From Ectocarpus siliculosus (taxonomy: Eukaryota; Sar; Phaeophyceae; Ectocarpales; Ectocarpaceae): DNA of 64,000 nt. Under the pieces are notes generated by a model. The model was not told the DNA's origin, did no database searches, and saw only the letters and a program-made list of their open reading frames with translations. Both the position numbers and the translations under genes were made by a program. The stretch lies in contig FN649738.1 of NCBI GenBank assembly GCA_000310025.1, positions 2,416,803 through 2,480,802 on the forward strand. Reading direction: 5' to 3'. Shown one piece after another: positions 33,832-45,589 of the stretch (position 1 is the first letter of the stretch; each line of letters opens with the position of its first letter).

Positions 33832-34166
33832 TGAGGACACTGGCTATTGTCGGAGACAGATGGCCGGTAGCCGTGGCACGTATTATCCCACTGCCAGGGG
33901 AATAGGCTATTTCCTGCAATCGATGATGTGTAAACGAGGAGAAGAGGGTAGAAAGAGAGAGTGGCCATAGCGGCAGAGGGAGAGGAGAGTCGAAGACTCT
34001 CCGCTTCCACTTTCGGCAAGTGGCCAGGGACTTCGGAAGATATCCATCTCCGACGGTGCATTTCCTGTCACTCTCCTTGTGACAAGATACCCCGAGGGAG
34101 CCATATCTTCCTACACTTTGTATGTGCACACATGGTTGGTTATACTCCTGACAGGTGTCCTCCACA
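33832..34166 (-). repeat. LTR copy 1 (outer 3' LTR)
   Basis: 335 bp. On the minus strand it begins TGTGGAGGACAC and ends GTGTCCTCA, the TG...CA form. It abuts the CTAC target duplication. A purine tract (AGAGGGGGGGGTGA on minus) lies just outside at 34,167-34,180. Confidence 0.85.
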
Positions 34167-34209
34167 TCACCCCCCCCTCTATGCGCCACAAGTCCATCTG
34201 TGCTAAAGA

Positions 34210-34309
34210 NNNNNNNNNNNNNNNNNNNNNNNNNNNNNNNNNNNNNNNNNNNNNNNNNNNNNNNNNNNNNNNNNNNNNNNNNNNNNNNNNNNNNNNNNNN
34301 NNNNNNNNN
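34210..34309. other. Assembly gap (100 N)
   Basis: Gap inside the LTR cluster, between LTR copies 1 and 2. Confidence 1.
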
Positions 34310-34467
34310 TGAAACAACAGGCAGGCGATGAAAGTCGCCTTAAGTCCGGCCCATCGTGTCCCATCAGAAAACAACGGCTAGCACAGAAGTTGCTTGCCAG
34401 ACGCTCTTCTCCTTCTTCTTGCATGTCCTCAGCTTCGGTCGCGTCAACCATAATAATGCGAGTGTTC
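34310..34467 (-). pseudogene. Sequence after LTR 2, possible gag start
   Basis: The minus frame after LTR 2 reads MVDATEAEDMQEEGEERLAS, then FCASRCFLMGHDG, and runs into the gap. It lies where a 5' untranslated region and gag would be. No clear primer binding site is visible. Confidence 0.3.
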
Positions 34468-34793
34468 TGAGGACACTGGCTATTGTCGGAGACAGATGCC
34501 GGTGCCGTGGCAGTATTATCCCACTGCCAGGGGAAGGCTATTTCCTCTCGTGATGTGTAAACGAGGAGAAGAGGGTAGAAAGAGAGAGTGGCCATAGCGG
34601 CAGAGGGAGAGGAGAGTCGAAGACTCTCCGCTTCCACTTTCGGCAAGTGGCCAGGGACTTCGGAAGATATCCATCTCCGACGGTGCATTTCCTGTCACTC
34701 TCCTTGTGACAAGATACCCCGAGGGAGCCATATCTTCCTACACTTTGTATGTGCACACATGGTTGGTTATACTCCTGACAGGTGTCCTCCACA
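34468..34793 (-). repeat. LTR copy 2
   Basis: Near-identical to LTR 1 with several short deletions. The same purine tract precedes it on the minus strand (34,794-34,807), so it is the 3' LTR of the integrase-bearing element. Confidence 0.85.
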
Positions 34794-35095
34794 TCACCCC
34801 CCCCTCTATGCGCCACAAGTCCATCTGTGCTAAAGATGTGCTTTTGGCGGCCATAGACATGAGTGGCTCATGGAGACACATGTATTGGAGTTAACCTACC
34901 TGGTACAACATCATCAACTCGGCCTGATTATCATACAACGCGTGTTAAAAAACACGGAGTCTTCAGACAGAGTAGTGATAGATGTGGTCCATACTAGTAT
35001 AGTCTAGAAAAAAAAAAAAAATGTGGGTACTGGGCTATCAAGATGACAGCTAGTGTACTAAAATATTTCGCATGATAATGCTGTGGGGTTGATGA

Positions 35096-35530
35096 GAGAT
35101 AGACTCGTAATGAGGTGACCCTCCGGCGAGTCTGTCTTTTCATCATAAAATAATATCGTGATGAGGAATAAACTTGTAATGAGGTGACCCTCTAGCAAGT
35201 TTTCTCTATTCATCATCGAAAAATAAGATCTTGATGGAGGATGAACTTGTAATGAGGTGACCCTCTGGCAAGTTTATCTGTTCACCAAAACATAAGATAT
35301 TGATGGAGGATGAACTTGTAATGAGGTGACCCTCTGGCAAGTTTATCTATTCATCAAAAACAAGATCTTGATGGGATGAACTTGTAATGAGGTGACCCTC
35401 TGGCAAGTTTATCTATTCATCACAAATAAGATCTTGGTGGGATGAACTTGTAATGAGGTGACCCTCTGGCAAGTTTATCTATTCATCAAAAATAAGATCT
35501 ATTCATAAAAAAATAAGATCTTGGGACAGC
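35096..35530. repeat. ~65-bp tandem repeat in element 3' region
   Basis: Six to seven copies of a unit containing GATGAACTTGTAATGAGGTG, then ACCCTCTGGCAAGTTTATCT, between integrase and LTR 2. The outermost copies are more diverged. Confidence 0.9.
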
Positions 35531-35728
35531 GGTGGTATCATTCAATTCTCCTCGCGAGTGTTTCCCCAAACACTTCAAAAATAGGTTGTTTCCACTGGAT
35601 ACAACCAACCACCGTGGCTACTGGTCCTGTGCTAAATATATATATATAACACAGAATAATAGTAGTATAAATTTGTCTCAAGTCTCGGAAAAGATAGACA
35701 TGGCAACTGTTAGGAACGATAGAATAAA

Positions 35729-37483
35729 TCAATCGTTTAATTTCCGGGCCCTAGTTCGTTTTCGTTTGCTAGTACGGCAGGGCAATTGAGTATCACTCTG
35801 TGTCGTAGCAGAACGCGACTTGGGTAATGGACCCTCCTTTAGGAGCCTTCTTCGTCGCTTCTTGGTTTTGTTCGGTGGCTCAGAGCCACTTTGCGTTGCC
35901 AATTTCCGACTTAAAGGTTCTTGAGGAGTAGCTGCCTGTTTTCGTTTTCGTTTCCCTGTTTTACTGGGTGATTTTGGGTCTCCCTGTTCAACTGGGGCAC
36001 GAGACGACGATTTATTAGGCTGCACGATTTCCAAACCACAACGGATTCGGTAGGCAGATATCATTTCTTGACATTGTGGAATTTCGTCTGCTCTATATTC
36101 AAGGTCTGACTCAGGGCCGTAGCCTCGAAGACGCAAACGATACTTGTAGTTGTACGGGGTTTTCGGCCCCTTACCACTCTTATGACTTACCACTTTGTCA
36201 ACGACGTAGGATTCAATTTTCGGTTGAGCTTCGTCGGGATGGTCTAGCTCAGGCAACGGAATCTGGCGTCCTAAGAAAAACTCGGAAAGCTTATCAAAGT
36301 CTGGCGCAGGTGGCGTTTTCCTCGCGTAGTACTGTTTAATGTGGGCTAAATGGACCGAAACTTCTCGAGTTTCGTTCTGGCGTCTCACTCTATATACCAC
36401 CGGTGATAATTTAGAGCAGATGACGTAAGGTCCTCTCCACGGTAACAATAATTTCGGATTTGGTCCATCCGAATCCTGGTATGGGCGGTACACAAGTACT
36501 AGATCACCAGGTTTAAACACAGGGATAGGGCGCAGTTTAGCGTTCTTAGCAGCTTGTTTTTTTGTGCGTTCCGATAGGTTACGGCGCGCTAGTTCAAAAG
36601 CAACCTGTAGATTTTCCTGTGTTGTTTTAGAGAATTCCTCGGTATTCGCTGTTGTTCCCACATGAGGGATGCCGAGGATAATGTCAACTGGTAGTCGTGG
36701 CTTCCGACCAAACATAAGAAAGAATGGTGTTTCATGCATGGTGGAGCTAAATGACGTGTTGTAAGCCAGTTGGACAAAAGGCAGCAATGATGCCCAGTTA
36801 TCGCGGTTCATGGAACTATGCATGGCAAGCATTGCGTGCATGGTAGCATGTACTCGTTCTGAGACAGAATTACCCTGCGGACGGTATGGTGTCGTGCGGG
36901 TTTTCTTGTAGTTCAGAATACGCTGTAATTGGTGGACTACACTGTTCTCAAATTCAGGTCCTTGGTCGGAATGCAACAGTTCAGGCGATCCAAAGATGCT
37001 GATGATGCGGTCGATAATGGCCTGAGCGACAGTGATTGCTGACTTGTTGGGAATCGGAGTCAACACGGTGAATCGGGTTAGGTGGTCCATCATGGATAGG
37101 ACATGTTTGCACCGTACCCCGGCGGCTGAAACTGATTCTACTTTATATTCAACTAGGTCAACCGAAATACGTTCAAACGGTCTTTGTACTGGTACATGTC
37201 CCGTTGGTAATTTGTTCCGGTTGTGGGCTGTTTTCCGACGTTGACAGGCTTGGCATTCTTGACACCAAGTACGGACGTCCCGATTCATGGTTGGCCACCA
37301 GTACTTTTGGCGAATCTTCTCATAAGTCGGTCTAGACGCTAAGTGGCCCCCAGATAATACGTGGTCATGATAGGCGTGTAGCACTAGTCCGGTAAGGGCG
37401 TAAGGCAACACCAATTGGTCACTAAACGTACTACGTTTCCGGAGGTAGCCTGGTAAATACGATTTAAACAGCAATCCATCACG
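35729..37483 (-). CDS. Ty3/gypsy integrase with chromodomain-like tail (5'-truncated pol)
   Basis: Integrase joins retroelement cDNA to the host chromosome in the nucleus. The open minus frame gives, in order: an H2C2 zinc-binding domain (H-x3-H...C-x2-C within HDHVLSGGHLASRPTYEK and WCQECQACQRRK); a catalytic core with the three acidic residues visible (SVDLVEY, LHSDQGPEFE, GNSVSERVHATMH); a C-terminal GPY/F-like block (FKPGDLVLVYRP, LLLPWRGPYVI); a chromodomain-like segment (YVVDKVVSHKSGKG...YKYRLRLRGYGPESDLEY); and a basic tail (KRKRTRARKLND). The reading frame is undamaged. Upstream, protease, RT and RNase H are deleted and the frame continues by chance into LTR 3. The deletion leaves it unable to transpose alone; a recent origin is likely. 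Confidence 0.95.
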   Translation of the reverse strand, partial: RDGLLFKSYLPGYLRKRSTFSDQLVLPYALTGLVLHAYHDHVLSGGHLASRPTYEKIRQKYWWPTMNRDVRTWCQECQACQRRKTAHNRNKLPTGHVPVQRPFERISVDLVEYKVESVSAAGVRCKHVLSMMDHLTRFTVLTPIPNKSAITVAQAIIDRIISIFGSPELLHSDQGPEFENSVVHQLQRILNYKKTRTTPYRPQGNSVSERVHATMHAMLAMHSSMNRDNWASLLPFVQLAYNTSFSSTMHETPFFLMFGRKPRLPVDIILGIPHVGTTANTEEFSKTTQENLQVAFELARRNLSERTKKQAAKNAKLRPIPVFKPGDLVLVYRPYQDSDGPNPKLLLPWRGPYVICSKLSPVVYRVRRQNETREVSVHLAHIKQYYARKTPPAPDFDKLSEFFLGRQIPLPELDHPDEAQPKIESYVVDKVVSHKSGKGPKTPYNYKYRLRLRGYGPESDLEYRADEIPQCQEMISAYRIRCGLEIVQPNKSSSRAPVEQGDPKSPSKTGKRKRKQAATPQEPLSRKLATQSGSEPPNKTKKRRRRLLKEGPLPKSRSATTQSDTQLPCRTSKRKRTRARKLND

Positions 37484-37721
37484 CGTAAACGAGGAGAAGA
37501 GGGTAGAAAGAGAGAGTGGCCATAGCGGCAGAGGGAGAGGAGAGTCGAAGACTCTCCGCTTCCACTTTCGGCAAGTGGCCAGGGACTTCGGAAGATATCC
37601 ATCTCCGACGGTGCATTTCCTGTCACTCTCCTTGTGACAAGATACCCCGAGGGAGCCATATCTTCCTACACTTTGTATGTGCACACATGGTTGGTTATAC
37701 TCCTGACAGGTGTCCTCCACA
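37484..37721 (-). repeat. LTR copy 3 (5' LTR, truncated)
   Basis: 238 bp matching the first two-thirds of LTRs 1 and 2 on the minus strand. It is cut at GTAAACGAGG and joined directly to integrase. It abuts CTAC at 37,722. Confidence 0.85.
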
Positions 37722-39490
37722 CTACGGCCTTTTTACCCCACAACATTAGAAAAAGTATATCATTTGATAGCGAGGTGCCTGTTGATCGGGGAGCACGGTC
37801 TACGGTTTAAAGGCAGCGTCGACGTTCACTACCGTAGGGTGTACGCTGAGGTGGGAAGAGAACCATGGTGCAACACACGTATCTTGGTCAAGTTAAGCTT
37901 ACTGTGACCAAAGCCGTGTTTTCGATAGGCTAGCAGCCTCACGAATCTTAAAGAAGCCCGCCCACGTCGCCCACCTCACAAGCTGGTCCGTATACCATTG
38001 GTGGTTTGGTACTCTGTCAACCCCGCAAAACTTACGTACTGCATTTGAAGTCGAACAGTCGGATCCTCACTAGTAGTGCCAAATCGGCACCTTTGAGGGA
38101 TTTTCAGACCCTGAATAGTGCCGGCTTAGCACTATAAAGGCACAATTAATTCTGAATAGTGCCGGTGGCCGGTATGGTGTCGGTCCACCCCCCTGGACAC
38201 ATACGGCACTACTATGTACACTGAGACAGCTGCATGAATGATACTACTGTGTACCCAAGCTTCCACGACACAGCCAATTGAACCAAAAGGGACGTCAGAC
38301 CAAGGCACGAAAACAAAATTACGCCGAAAAAGACGGAACAGAAAATATAGGGTTCACCTGGCTGGAGCGACGCTGGACGGTACACGACGCTGGTGGTGAG
38401 GTGGTCAAGAGCACGAGCGATTCGCCACGAGATCGACTTGGGCAACTATCCGGAAGGGGGAGTCATTTTTCATGTTTGAAAATAGGGCCAAGGGGCACAG
38501 GATCACTGGACTTCTCGAAACAAACAAACGTGGCGGGTGCGCAGTTGAGGAGTGGTCCAAGGTGTCGATGCACTGCTGTTCTGTGGTTCTGTGGGCACTG
38601 GGCACATGACATGAAACGTGGAACAATGCCGGTTCGGGAAGGAGGGCGGTTGGCCTCGCTGTCTTTGTCCTATCGTCCGAGCGAGTTCGTCTTTCCCGCT
38701 GAAATCTAAAATACAGCAGCACAGGGCGACCCCCAGCTGGAAGTTTGAGAGATGGAGGCAGACACCAGACGAGGGCGTGCTGCATATCAGATCACAGGCC
38801 GAAGCCATGTGGCTTGGGTTCTAAAGTGAGGCGAGCTAAACCTGGAGGGGGCTCTCGGTTGGTTCGCTGTTGGCAACAAGGGGCAACAATCCGATAAGAG
38901 CACTCACTGCTGTATTTCGTCATGGCATTCCCGACAGCAATGCTTGTTGTAGACTGCTGTACATCATACACATGTGTAGACCTCTGAAAGCCGCAGTACA
39001 GCGGACGTACATGATGAATGATCTATTTCGTACACCGGATGGGGATTCCTGTGATACATATAAGGCCGAAAGGAATCACCGGGTGCTGAAACAATCAGCA
39101 GGCGTGCAGGCGTTGCTGTTGTAAAGGGGTCGGCGAAATACACGAAAGCCCCGTTCACTTATAGGTACACCAGCACACACAAGGTCGTGTGCCGAGGGAT
39201 GGTTGACCCACTGCTACTGCAGTATTTGGTGCGATGAAACTCTGCCTCCCGTTCAGCAGCAAGTGTATTGGCTGTGTCACAGCGTCTACAATACTGCGCA
39301 GCAGGAGCCTGCGATAATATATTTGCTCTCTCTCCAAAACAGCAGTAGACGCGAAGATGCCGCAGCCGCGTCGTGTTTTCAAATTTTGTCCTACACACCT
39401 GTGTTTTTTCTCCATGACAGATGAAGAGGCAGATCGAGCGAGTGCGATGGGAGGAGGCGCGACGACAACTACATAGCTTTGGAGCCGGTG

Positions 39491-39499
39491 CTGCTGCTG

Positions 39500-39555
<56 letters not shown>

Positions 39556-39556
39556 A
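39491..39556. repeat. CTG microsatellite, 20 repeats with one CTA interruption
   Basis: Three CTG, one CTA, seventeen CTG, then CTA. The mirror tract at 8,048-8,073 has eight. Confidence 0.95.
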
Positions 39557-39839
39557 CTTGACGCCATGTGCCATGTCATGTACGCACGACGTATGCTAGT
39601 CTAGTCTATGCCTTCTGCTGTCTGGCTGTAGGTGATGACGTCATGTGTACACATGAGATCAGAGATGTGTACACACATGAGACGTACAGCGCAGTAGAGT
39701 TGTGTACATGAAAGCAACAGCAACAGAGAGAGCAATCGAGAGAGCACAGATACTACAGCGATGCCACAACAGATACACACAGATACTGCACAGGTGCTTT
39801 TTGAGGTGCTAACTACATTATACCATCCCCGTTGTCTCC

Positions 39840-42800
39840 GATGCTCTGTTGATGGTGTGCTGTAGGCTAATATTCTACACCTCCAGCGTGTACAGAGCGT
39901 TCGACTCGGATACGATACGGTCGCTGCTGCTGAACTGTGCTGAGAGTAGCATAGGAGATGATGAGGGAGCGTCGGGCCCAGCAGCCGGCAGCCAATAGAC
40001 TCAACCAACTCACCCAAACCCACAAGCTTCCATGAATGGCGACCAGAGCCGGCACGCTGGCTCTCGGATCTTCGAACGGTCATATCTTCCACGTGTTTTG
40101 TACATGCTGCGAAAATCCATCTCGTTTGAACATTCATCATCAGTTTCCTTTCGTCAGTCACACGTGTCTGTGCATGACACCTCTCTGTGTACAGACTCCG
40201 AGACACACGCATGGTGGCTTTTCCTCAAGCAAACGGAAGAGAGAGTGCTGTGCTTCAGACACACAAAAAGCCAACACAACAAGCCAACCCGTTCGAGCCA
40301 CGCGGCACAATGAAATCATGCCGCTGTACCCCCCCCCACCCCACCGTCATCCAGTCATCCCCCGTCCCTTCCGAACCGGAGCAGGAACACCGCTGGGCAG
40401 CTTCGTTCACATCGAGGGCTGCATCCGACGACGACTCCCTTCCTTCACTCCTCGCGCGTAGTTTCGTAGCAGAAGGAGAGGGCCTGGGTGCCTCCCCGTT
40501 CAAACCCGAACGGCCGGGGAGCATCGGCCTACAGTATGTAGTTTTCGTGCGTGGACGGATCAGCAGCCGAGGGGATCACAACAGGTGAGAATAAAAGATG
40601 GTTTCTGCCATGCACAGTTGACAAGAGGATACTTTTGTATCGGAATGCCTTGGACGAGAAAATGCATGGCACGAGTGATTTCGAGTGATTTCTTGTACAC
40701 GCTATGTAATGAAACAAGCATAGCGATATCACTAAAGGACAGCCGGTTCAAGTACTTTTTCAGATGTGGGTACAATCATCGTTACAAATATCATTGTTTT
40801 TTTTTAACTTGGCGTTTCATCCCTATTCACGAGAACATAATGTAGCTCTAATTTTCCGATATCCTAGAGCGCCCGCTCTTTCTCCCTATACTGCTGCAAC
40901 TCGACCAAACATGCGCACGGGGTAGATACAGGTCAAAGACGGTGAGTAGATCCGAGGCGTGTGTATAGCGCGTCGCCCAACACAATAATGTCGGGCGATC
41001 AGACACGCTTCAAAACAAATCACATCACACTCGCTTCTCCTGATTCATGGTCGACTCGAGAAATCCAGATAAAACATGCCGGGGGGAATCTTAGAATACA
41101 ATAAAGTGTGCGTACCTATTGGCAACGCAGATTGCCTTAATCAGGGGTGCTACTCCTCCTCTAGATACCGTAGATTCGTTCGTTTTAAGGCGGTGCCGTT
41201 GTCATGATGCGAAATGGTACGGGACAACGGTTTTATAATGAAAGTGATAATCAAGGGCGGACATTGGTCGTTTATCGTTCGACGTAGAGAGCACAGACAA
41301 GATGAACATTCGCTTACACTAGGTCTTTCCCCCCCCCCCCCCCCGGCTGCAGCGTTGGAGAACCCTGTTGTCAAGACACCCCTTATTACATTTGCGTAGC
41401 GTTCGTTTGTTGTTTGTCCCAAAGACCAAATTTGATGCATGAAGTAGAGTGAACATTACTAAATACATGTAGACGGTTCATCGTAAGTTGATCGTGCGTG
41501 AGTGCGAGCTCCAAAGTATAGACCATCGTTTTGAACGCTACCTCAACATCAACTGTCCGTTTGGGGGTAGCTTTGACTGCCTCCGAATTAAGTCGGTCCG
41601 CGAGATAGCCACGGGTTTGACGGCGCCTACTCAGCATTTCATGCACCATCTTCCCCAGCCCGATAGAGACTATGGAGAGGTGACATGCAACGTTTCGCAG
41701 AAGATGGTGTATGCAGTGAAAGTAGGCAGTCCCACCACGCCAGCTGTAAAGCGCCGATGACCTTCCGTAAATATGGCAGCAGGCTTTTGGCCTCGCGCGT
41801 GGGTGCTGTGAGCGTGAGAGAGGTAGTGGTGACGTGTGATTGCCTTGGTTTCTCACAGTGAGAGAGTCAGCCGGTCCGCGGCCACTCCAGTACAGAATAG
41901 CAGCGCCCATAGCCCCCTCTACATGCGACCGTGGGTTTCGTTTCGTTAGGGTTTGTGAGGGCGTGCTGGGGGCGAGAGAGCTACGGTGGCATGTAATAGT
42001 TTGCTGCTTTCTTGCGGTTGGAGGTAAATCTTTACTACACCAAGAAGAAGAAAAGTGCACTTGCGCTACTACACGACCATGGCCTACAACTGCTGCACGG
42101 TGCCAGGGTCTGTCTCGGCATGCCTCTTTCGGCCAGGGCCAGGTTCAATACTTGGGGGTTCGACTTGGTCTCTGCGTGCCGATATCGCCTGATGCTACTG
42201 TTACGTGCTATACCACACAGACAGACGGGGCACGAGACTGGAAAGTGCGTATGCCCTTTGGGCGTCTCGCCTCGCCGATAATAGCTCATTGAAGTTTGGG
42301 TCACCACCGCCTCTCCTATTCACGCCTTGAGCGTTCCCCTCAAGTTCTCTCGAGACGATATCCACTGCGGGTATTTATTTCGACATACTCACAGACAAAG
42401 AGCGGTTTCGTCCATTTTCGCTACAGAATTCGATCAACAATCCAGACGAGGCCCTCGGGCGCTCGAAAGCGGGAGCTAAACAATAGCAACCTGCAGCGAA
42501 CGAATGTTTTTGAGTCTTGTAGGCATTGTCCAGTCCATCCTTGTTTTGGTTCCTGCTTTCCCGTCTTGATGTTAGGAGAACTCGCAAGTCTGTGAGGGGG
42601 GATTTTGAATACTTCGCCGCATATATCTTGATGGGCTGAAATCGATCAACTGTTTATGGAAGTGGAGATTCACTTGTGAAGAAATGGCTACGCAGTGTGT
42701 GGGCGTCGATCACGGGACAAGGATATACACCTTTCACGCCGGGAAGTAAATGCTCCCATATTCATCACCACGTTGTGGGAATCGTAGTGTCAGACAAAGC

Positions 42801-44110
42801 TGAGTGTTCCGGGTGTGTGTGTCAAGCCCAGCCATTGCTAAAACCCGCATCTCTGGGAGAACCAAGAGTTCCGACCTTTCGGTGAGAACGCGCTCTTGCT
42901 GCGTCTCGCTCTCTCTCCACCTCACACAGTACACTTCACGTCTTATTCACAAGACCTCCGAAACACAGTCGCCAAACATGCACGCGCTGGCGAAGAGCTC
43001 TCCCGCAAAGCGCAAGTCGACCCCGTCCGACAACCTCAGCCCCCTTGAGTCGCACATTTTCGAAGCCAATGTTCCCCTGTGGGCTTGCCGCCGACGGGCC
43101 ACATATACCCTGGGCTCCCGAAGTTTCGTGGGACAAACAGGGGTACGAGCTACGGTTTATTTTCAGACTTCCATGCGCCTGAAACAGAGGAAAGGACCGC
43201 ATGGATGTTCTCGTGGGATGTACGTGTGTATTCGGGTCCGCCCGCCGATGCCGTATTATGGGACAACCGCCTACCAGTGTGCATGGTCGGGCCTTCAAAC
43301 ACATATATGTCTACCACTTGTGCCCTCGGTATTGGACCGCTAGGCGGGCGAGTCCGAAGCCTTCGAAAATGCATCATGTCGGTATGCATCGGGACGGTTA
43401 GTTAGGCTAAACCGACAGACTCGAAGGTACGTTTACCGAATATCAGTCATCAAACACATCTACATGTCCTTGATGCTGAACTACTGGTGTCTCATGCCTC
43501 TCTGTTTGTTTCGCCCATCTTGCGTGATGCGTGTTGTCTGACGAACATGCTTATCCTGAGCAGACAGCTGGGGACAGTGTCGCTAAACTGCAGTCCGACG
43601 ACATCACCATGTGTCGTTCAAGTCGCAAACAAGACTCATCCGACGCGGAGGACATCGACAGGCACGAGGAATAAAAGAGTTGATACGCGTTTTGAGATTT
43701 CATGAGGATATAATCTGCACAGTCGTTAATCGACCCGTCCGATCGAGAGTTTTTCCTGCGTTGTCGTTGTCTCTTCTCGTGGCGGCTTTTGAGAGACATT
43801 CTGGTGCGTAGCGGCCCCATTCTGGTCGTGGCAGATTTTTGAACTTGCCAAACATTTATTACCCTAAGCTAGGTGACTTCGAGTGGACAACTCCACATAA
43901 CTTTGTAGCACACATGACATACGTTAGTACCTCTCATTTCACAGTGGTGAACCTGCTGCGGACTGTGTAGGTGGCAAATTGGGAAGCCACAAGCACACCT
44001 CCTTTCGTCAATAATTACATCCAGCAGAGCCCATGACACCCACAGCAGTGCAGCAGAACAGCGGTCCACCCAAACACTGGTCCAGCAGTGTTTGGGTATG
44101 AATCCCACGA
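39840..44110. other. Arm sequence with no recognised gene
   Basis: Mirror of about 1,700-5,957. It has short overlapping frames only. The longest is 41,386-42,060 (minus, 224 codons) and is not recognised. It is longer than its left-arm counterpart because of small indels, so it is probably fortuitous. A C-run lies near 41,330. Confidence 0.45.
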
Positions 44111-44149
44111 CATACCACCACTACCGTTTGTAGGGACGTTGGATTTATA

Positions 44150-44530
44150 GACCCAAGTCACATTCCAAGTGTAGGGCGCCCGTTCTTTGGTACGTTTAGG
44201 TAGAAACAGCAGGGACTACCATTCCACGCAATCCAAAGCACTGGTTAGGCGGCTGTGAAACATGTCCACTCCTAAAACGTTGGTAGAGGCCGCCTGACGC
44301 CAGTGTGCTCTCAGACGTTGTCGTGAGCCGTTCAAGAGCGTGTGATTTCATGTCACGATGGTGAATGAGCTCTTGCAATGCGAGCACTGCGTTTCGGTGG
44401 TTGTTGGGAGTTCCTCTGACAGCAGTGGTTCACGAGTGAGCCCCGGCTCCGTAGCTGCGGAATGCGGATTCGAACCTATGTACTTCAGCTCCGAAGTTTG
44501 TAACCAGGCGTCGGCCACCTTGCTTTACAC
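44150..44530 (-). repeat. Dispersed repeat R1, copy f
   Basis: Inverted R1 core, more diverged; B-box-like at 44,466-44,476. It belongs to the extra ~1-kb unit found only in this arm. Confidence 0.8.
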
Positions 44531-44599
44531 TCGAACACTGCCTCCCCTTGCCAATAGAATTCTCCGTTGGTTGTTCTTTGGTGGAGCCTTGCGTTGTTT

Positions 44600-44870
44600 T
44601 TGCATGTATCGTTAGTTAATTTCAGGCGTATGGCTTCTTTGAATTCTGTCTGTGGTATGACTGTTCGCCTTTGCGCCAAGACCTGACGTGTTGACATCAG
44701 TTTGGCTTGGATTGACTTGATCCTCTGGATGTGCGGAAGCTTCGCGCTTTCTTATGCATTGCTTTGCATTCATACCTGTGTTTTAGATGGTTGCTTTTGC
44801 TAGACGAAGTATCTCTGCAATTCTCGCTGTTTGTCGGTTGGGTGCTGGACTTATTTCGAGTCTATTTAGT
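44600..44870 (-). repeat. ~265-bp unit, extra right-arm copy
   Basis: Inverted copy of the unit at 720-1,245, adjacent to R1 copy f. Confidence 0.7.
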
Positions 44871-45119
44871 CTTTGTTCCGATTGTGTTTTCCGCGTCGTT
44901 CTTGTTGTTCGGTGAAGTATGTGTAGGTGTTTTGGTTAACAGTGTTCATGTGTGGCGGCCAGCAATGCTGCTGACCGTGCTTTGGGCCGACGTGACCCCT
45001 ACTAGCAGTGAAGAACGCATCCCATGACATCTGCAATAGCCACCGCAGATGCTGATGAAGAACGTGGTTACTAGAGGGTCATTTCTCCTTTACTTGCTTT
45101 GATCTCGTTTGTTGACTTC

Positions 45120-45525
45120 TCGGTGTGGAACGGGATTGAGCCCCAAGTCACCTTCCAAGTGTAGGGCGCCCGTTCTTTGGTACGTTTAGGTGGAAACAGC
45201 AGGGACTACCATTCCACGCAAACCAACAGCACCGGACAGGCGGGTGTGAAACAGTCCACTCCTAAAACCTTGGTCGGGCCGTCGGTATCCCGGTGCGTTC
45301 TCAGACGTTGCTGTGAGCCGTTGAAGAGCGTGTGATTTGAAGCCAGAACGGTGCACACGCTCTTCCAAAGCTAGCACTGCGTTTGGGTGGTTGTTGGGAG
45401 TTCCTCTGACAGCAGTGGTTCACGAGTGAGCCTGGCTCCCGCGGCTGCGGAATGCGGATTCGAACCTATGTACTTCAGCTCCGAAGTTTGTAACCAGGCG
45501 TCGGCCACCTTGCTTTCCACTTGAA
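45120..45525 (-). repeat. Dispersed repeat R1, copy g
   Basis: Inverted R1 core; B-box-like at 45,456-45,466. Mirror of copy b. Confidence 0.85.
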
Positions 45526-45589
45526 CACTGCCTGCCTTTACCAACAGCTCCGTTCGTTGTTCTTTGGTGGAGCCTTGCGTTGTTTTCGT

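Larger units (their letters stand above)
33828..37725 (-). mobile_element. LTR retrotransposon cluster (Ty3/gypsy, three LTRs), right arm only
   Basis: Flanked by CTAC at 33,828-33,831 and 37,722-37,725. The left arm has the uninterrupted site (about 9,925), so CTAC is a 4-bp target duplication. In minus orientation the order is truncated LTR (37,721-37,484), integrase (37,483-35,729), tandem repeats, purine tract, LTR (34,793-34,468), a gag-like start, a gap, purine tract, LTR (34,166-33,832). Three LTRs imply two elements sharing one LTR, or a misassembly at the gap. Confidence 0.85.
32782..38250. mobile_element. Candidate CAG-ended element, right-arm copy
   Basis: It begins CAGTAGGTGCCCC at 32,782 after TA and has AATAGTGCC/GGCACTA palindromes near 32,810-32,960 and 38,085-38,165. 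The far end is poorly defined (about 38,205-38,250). It contains the later LTR insertion at 33,832-37,721. An internal frame at 32,815-33,207 matches the left-arm frame at 10,349-10,807 in part. Confidence 0.4.

Noticed and set aside
37484-37720. N-terminal extension of the integrase frame (EDTCQEYNQPCVHIQSV)
   Set aside because: It is LTR sequence that happens to be open. The same bases occur in the other two LTRs.
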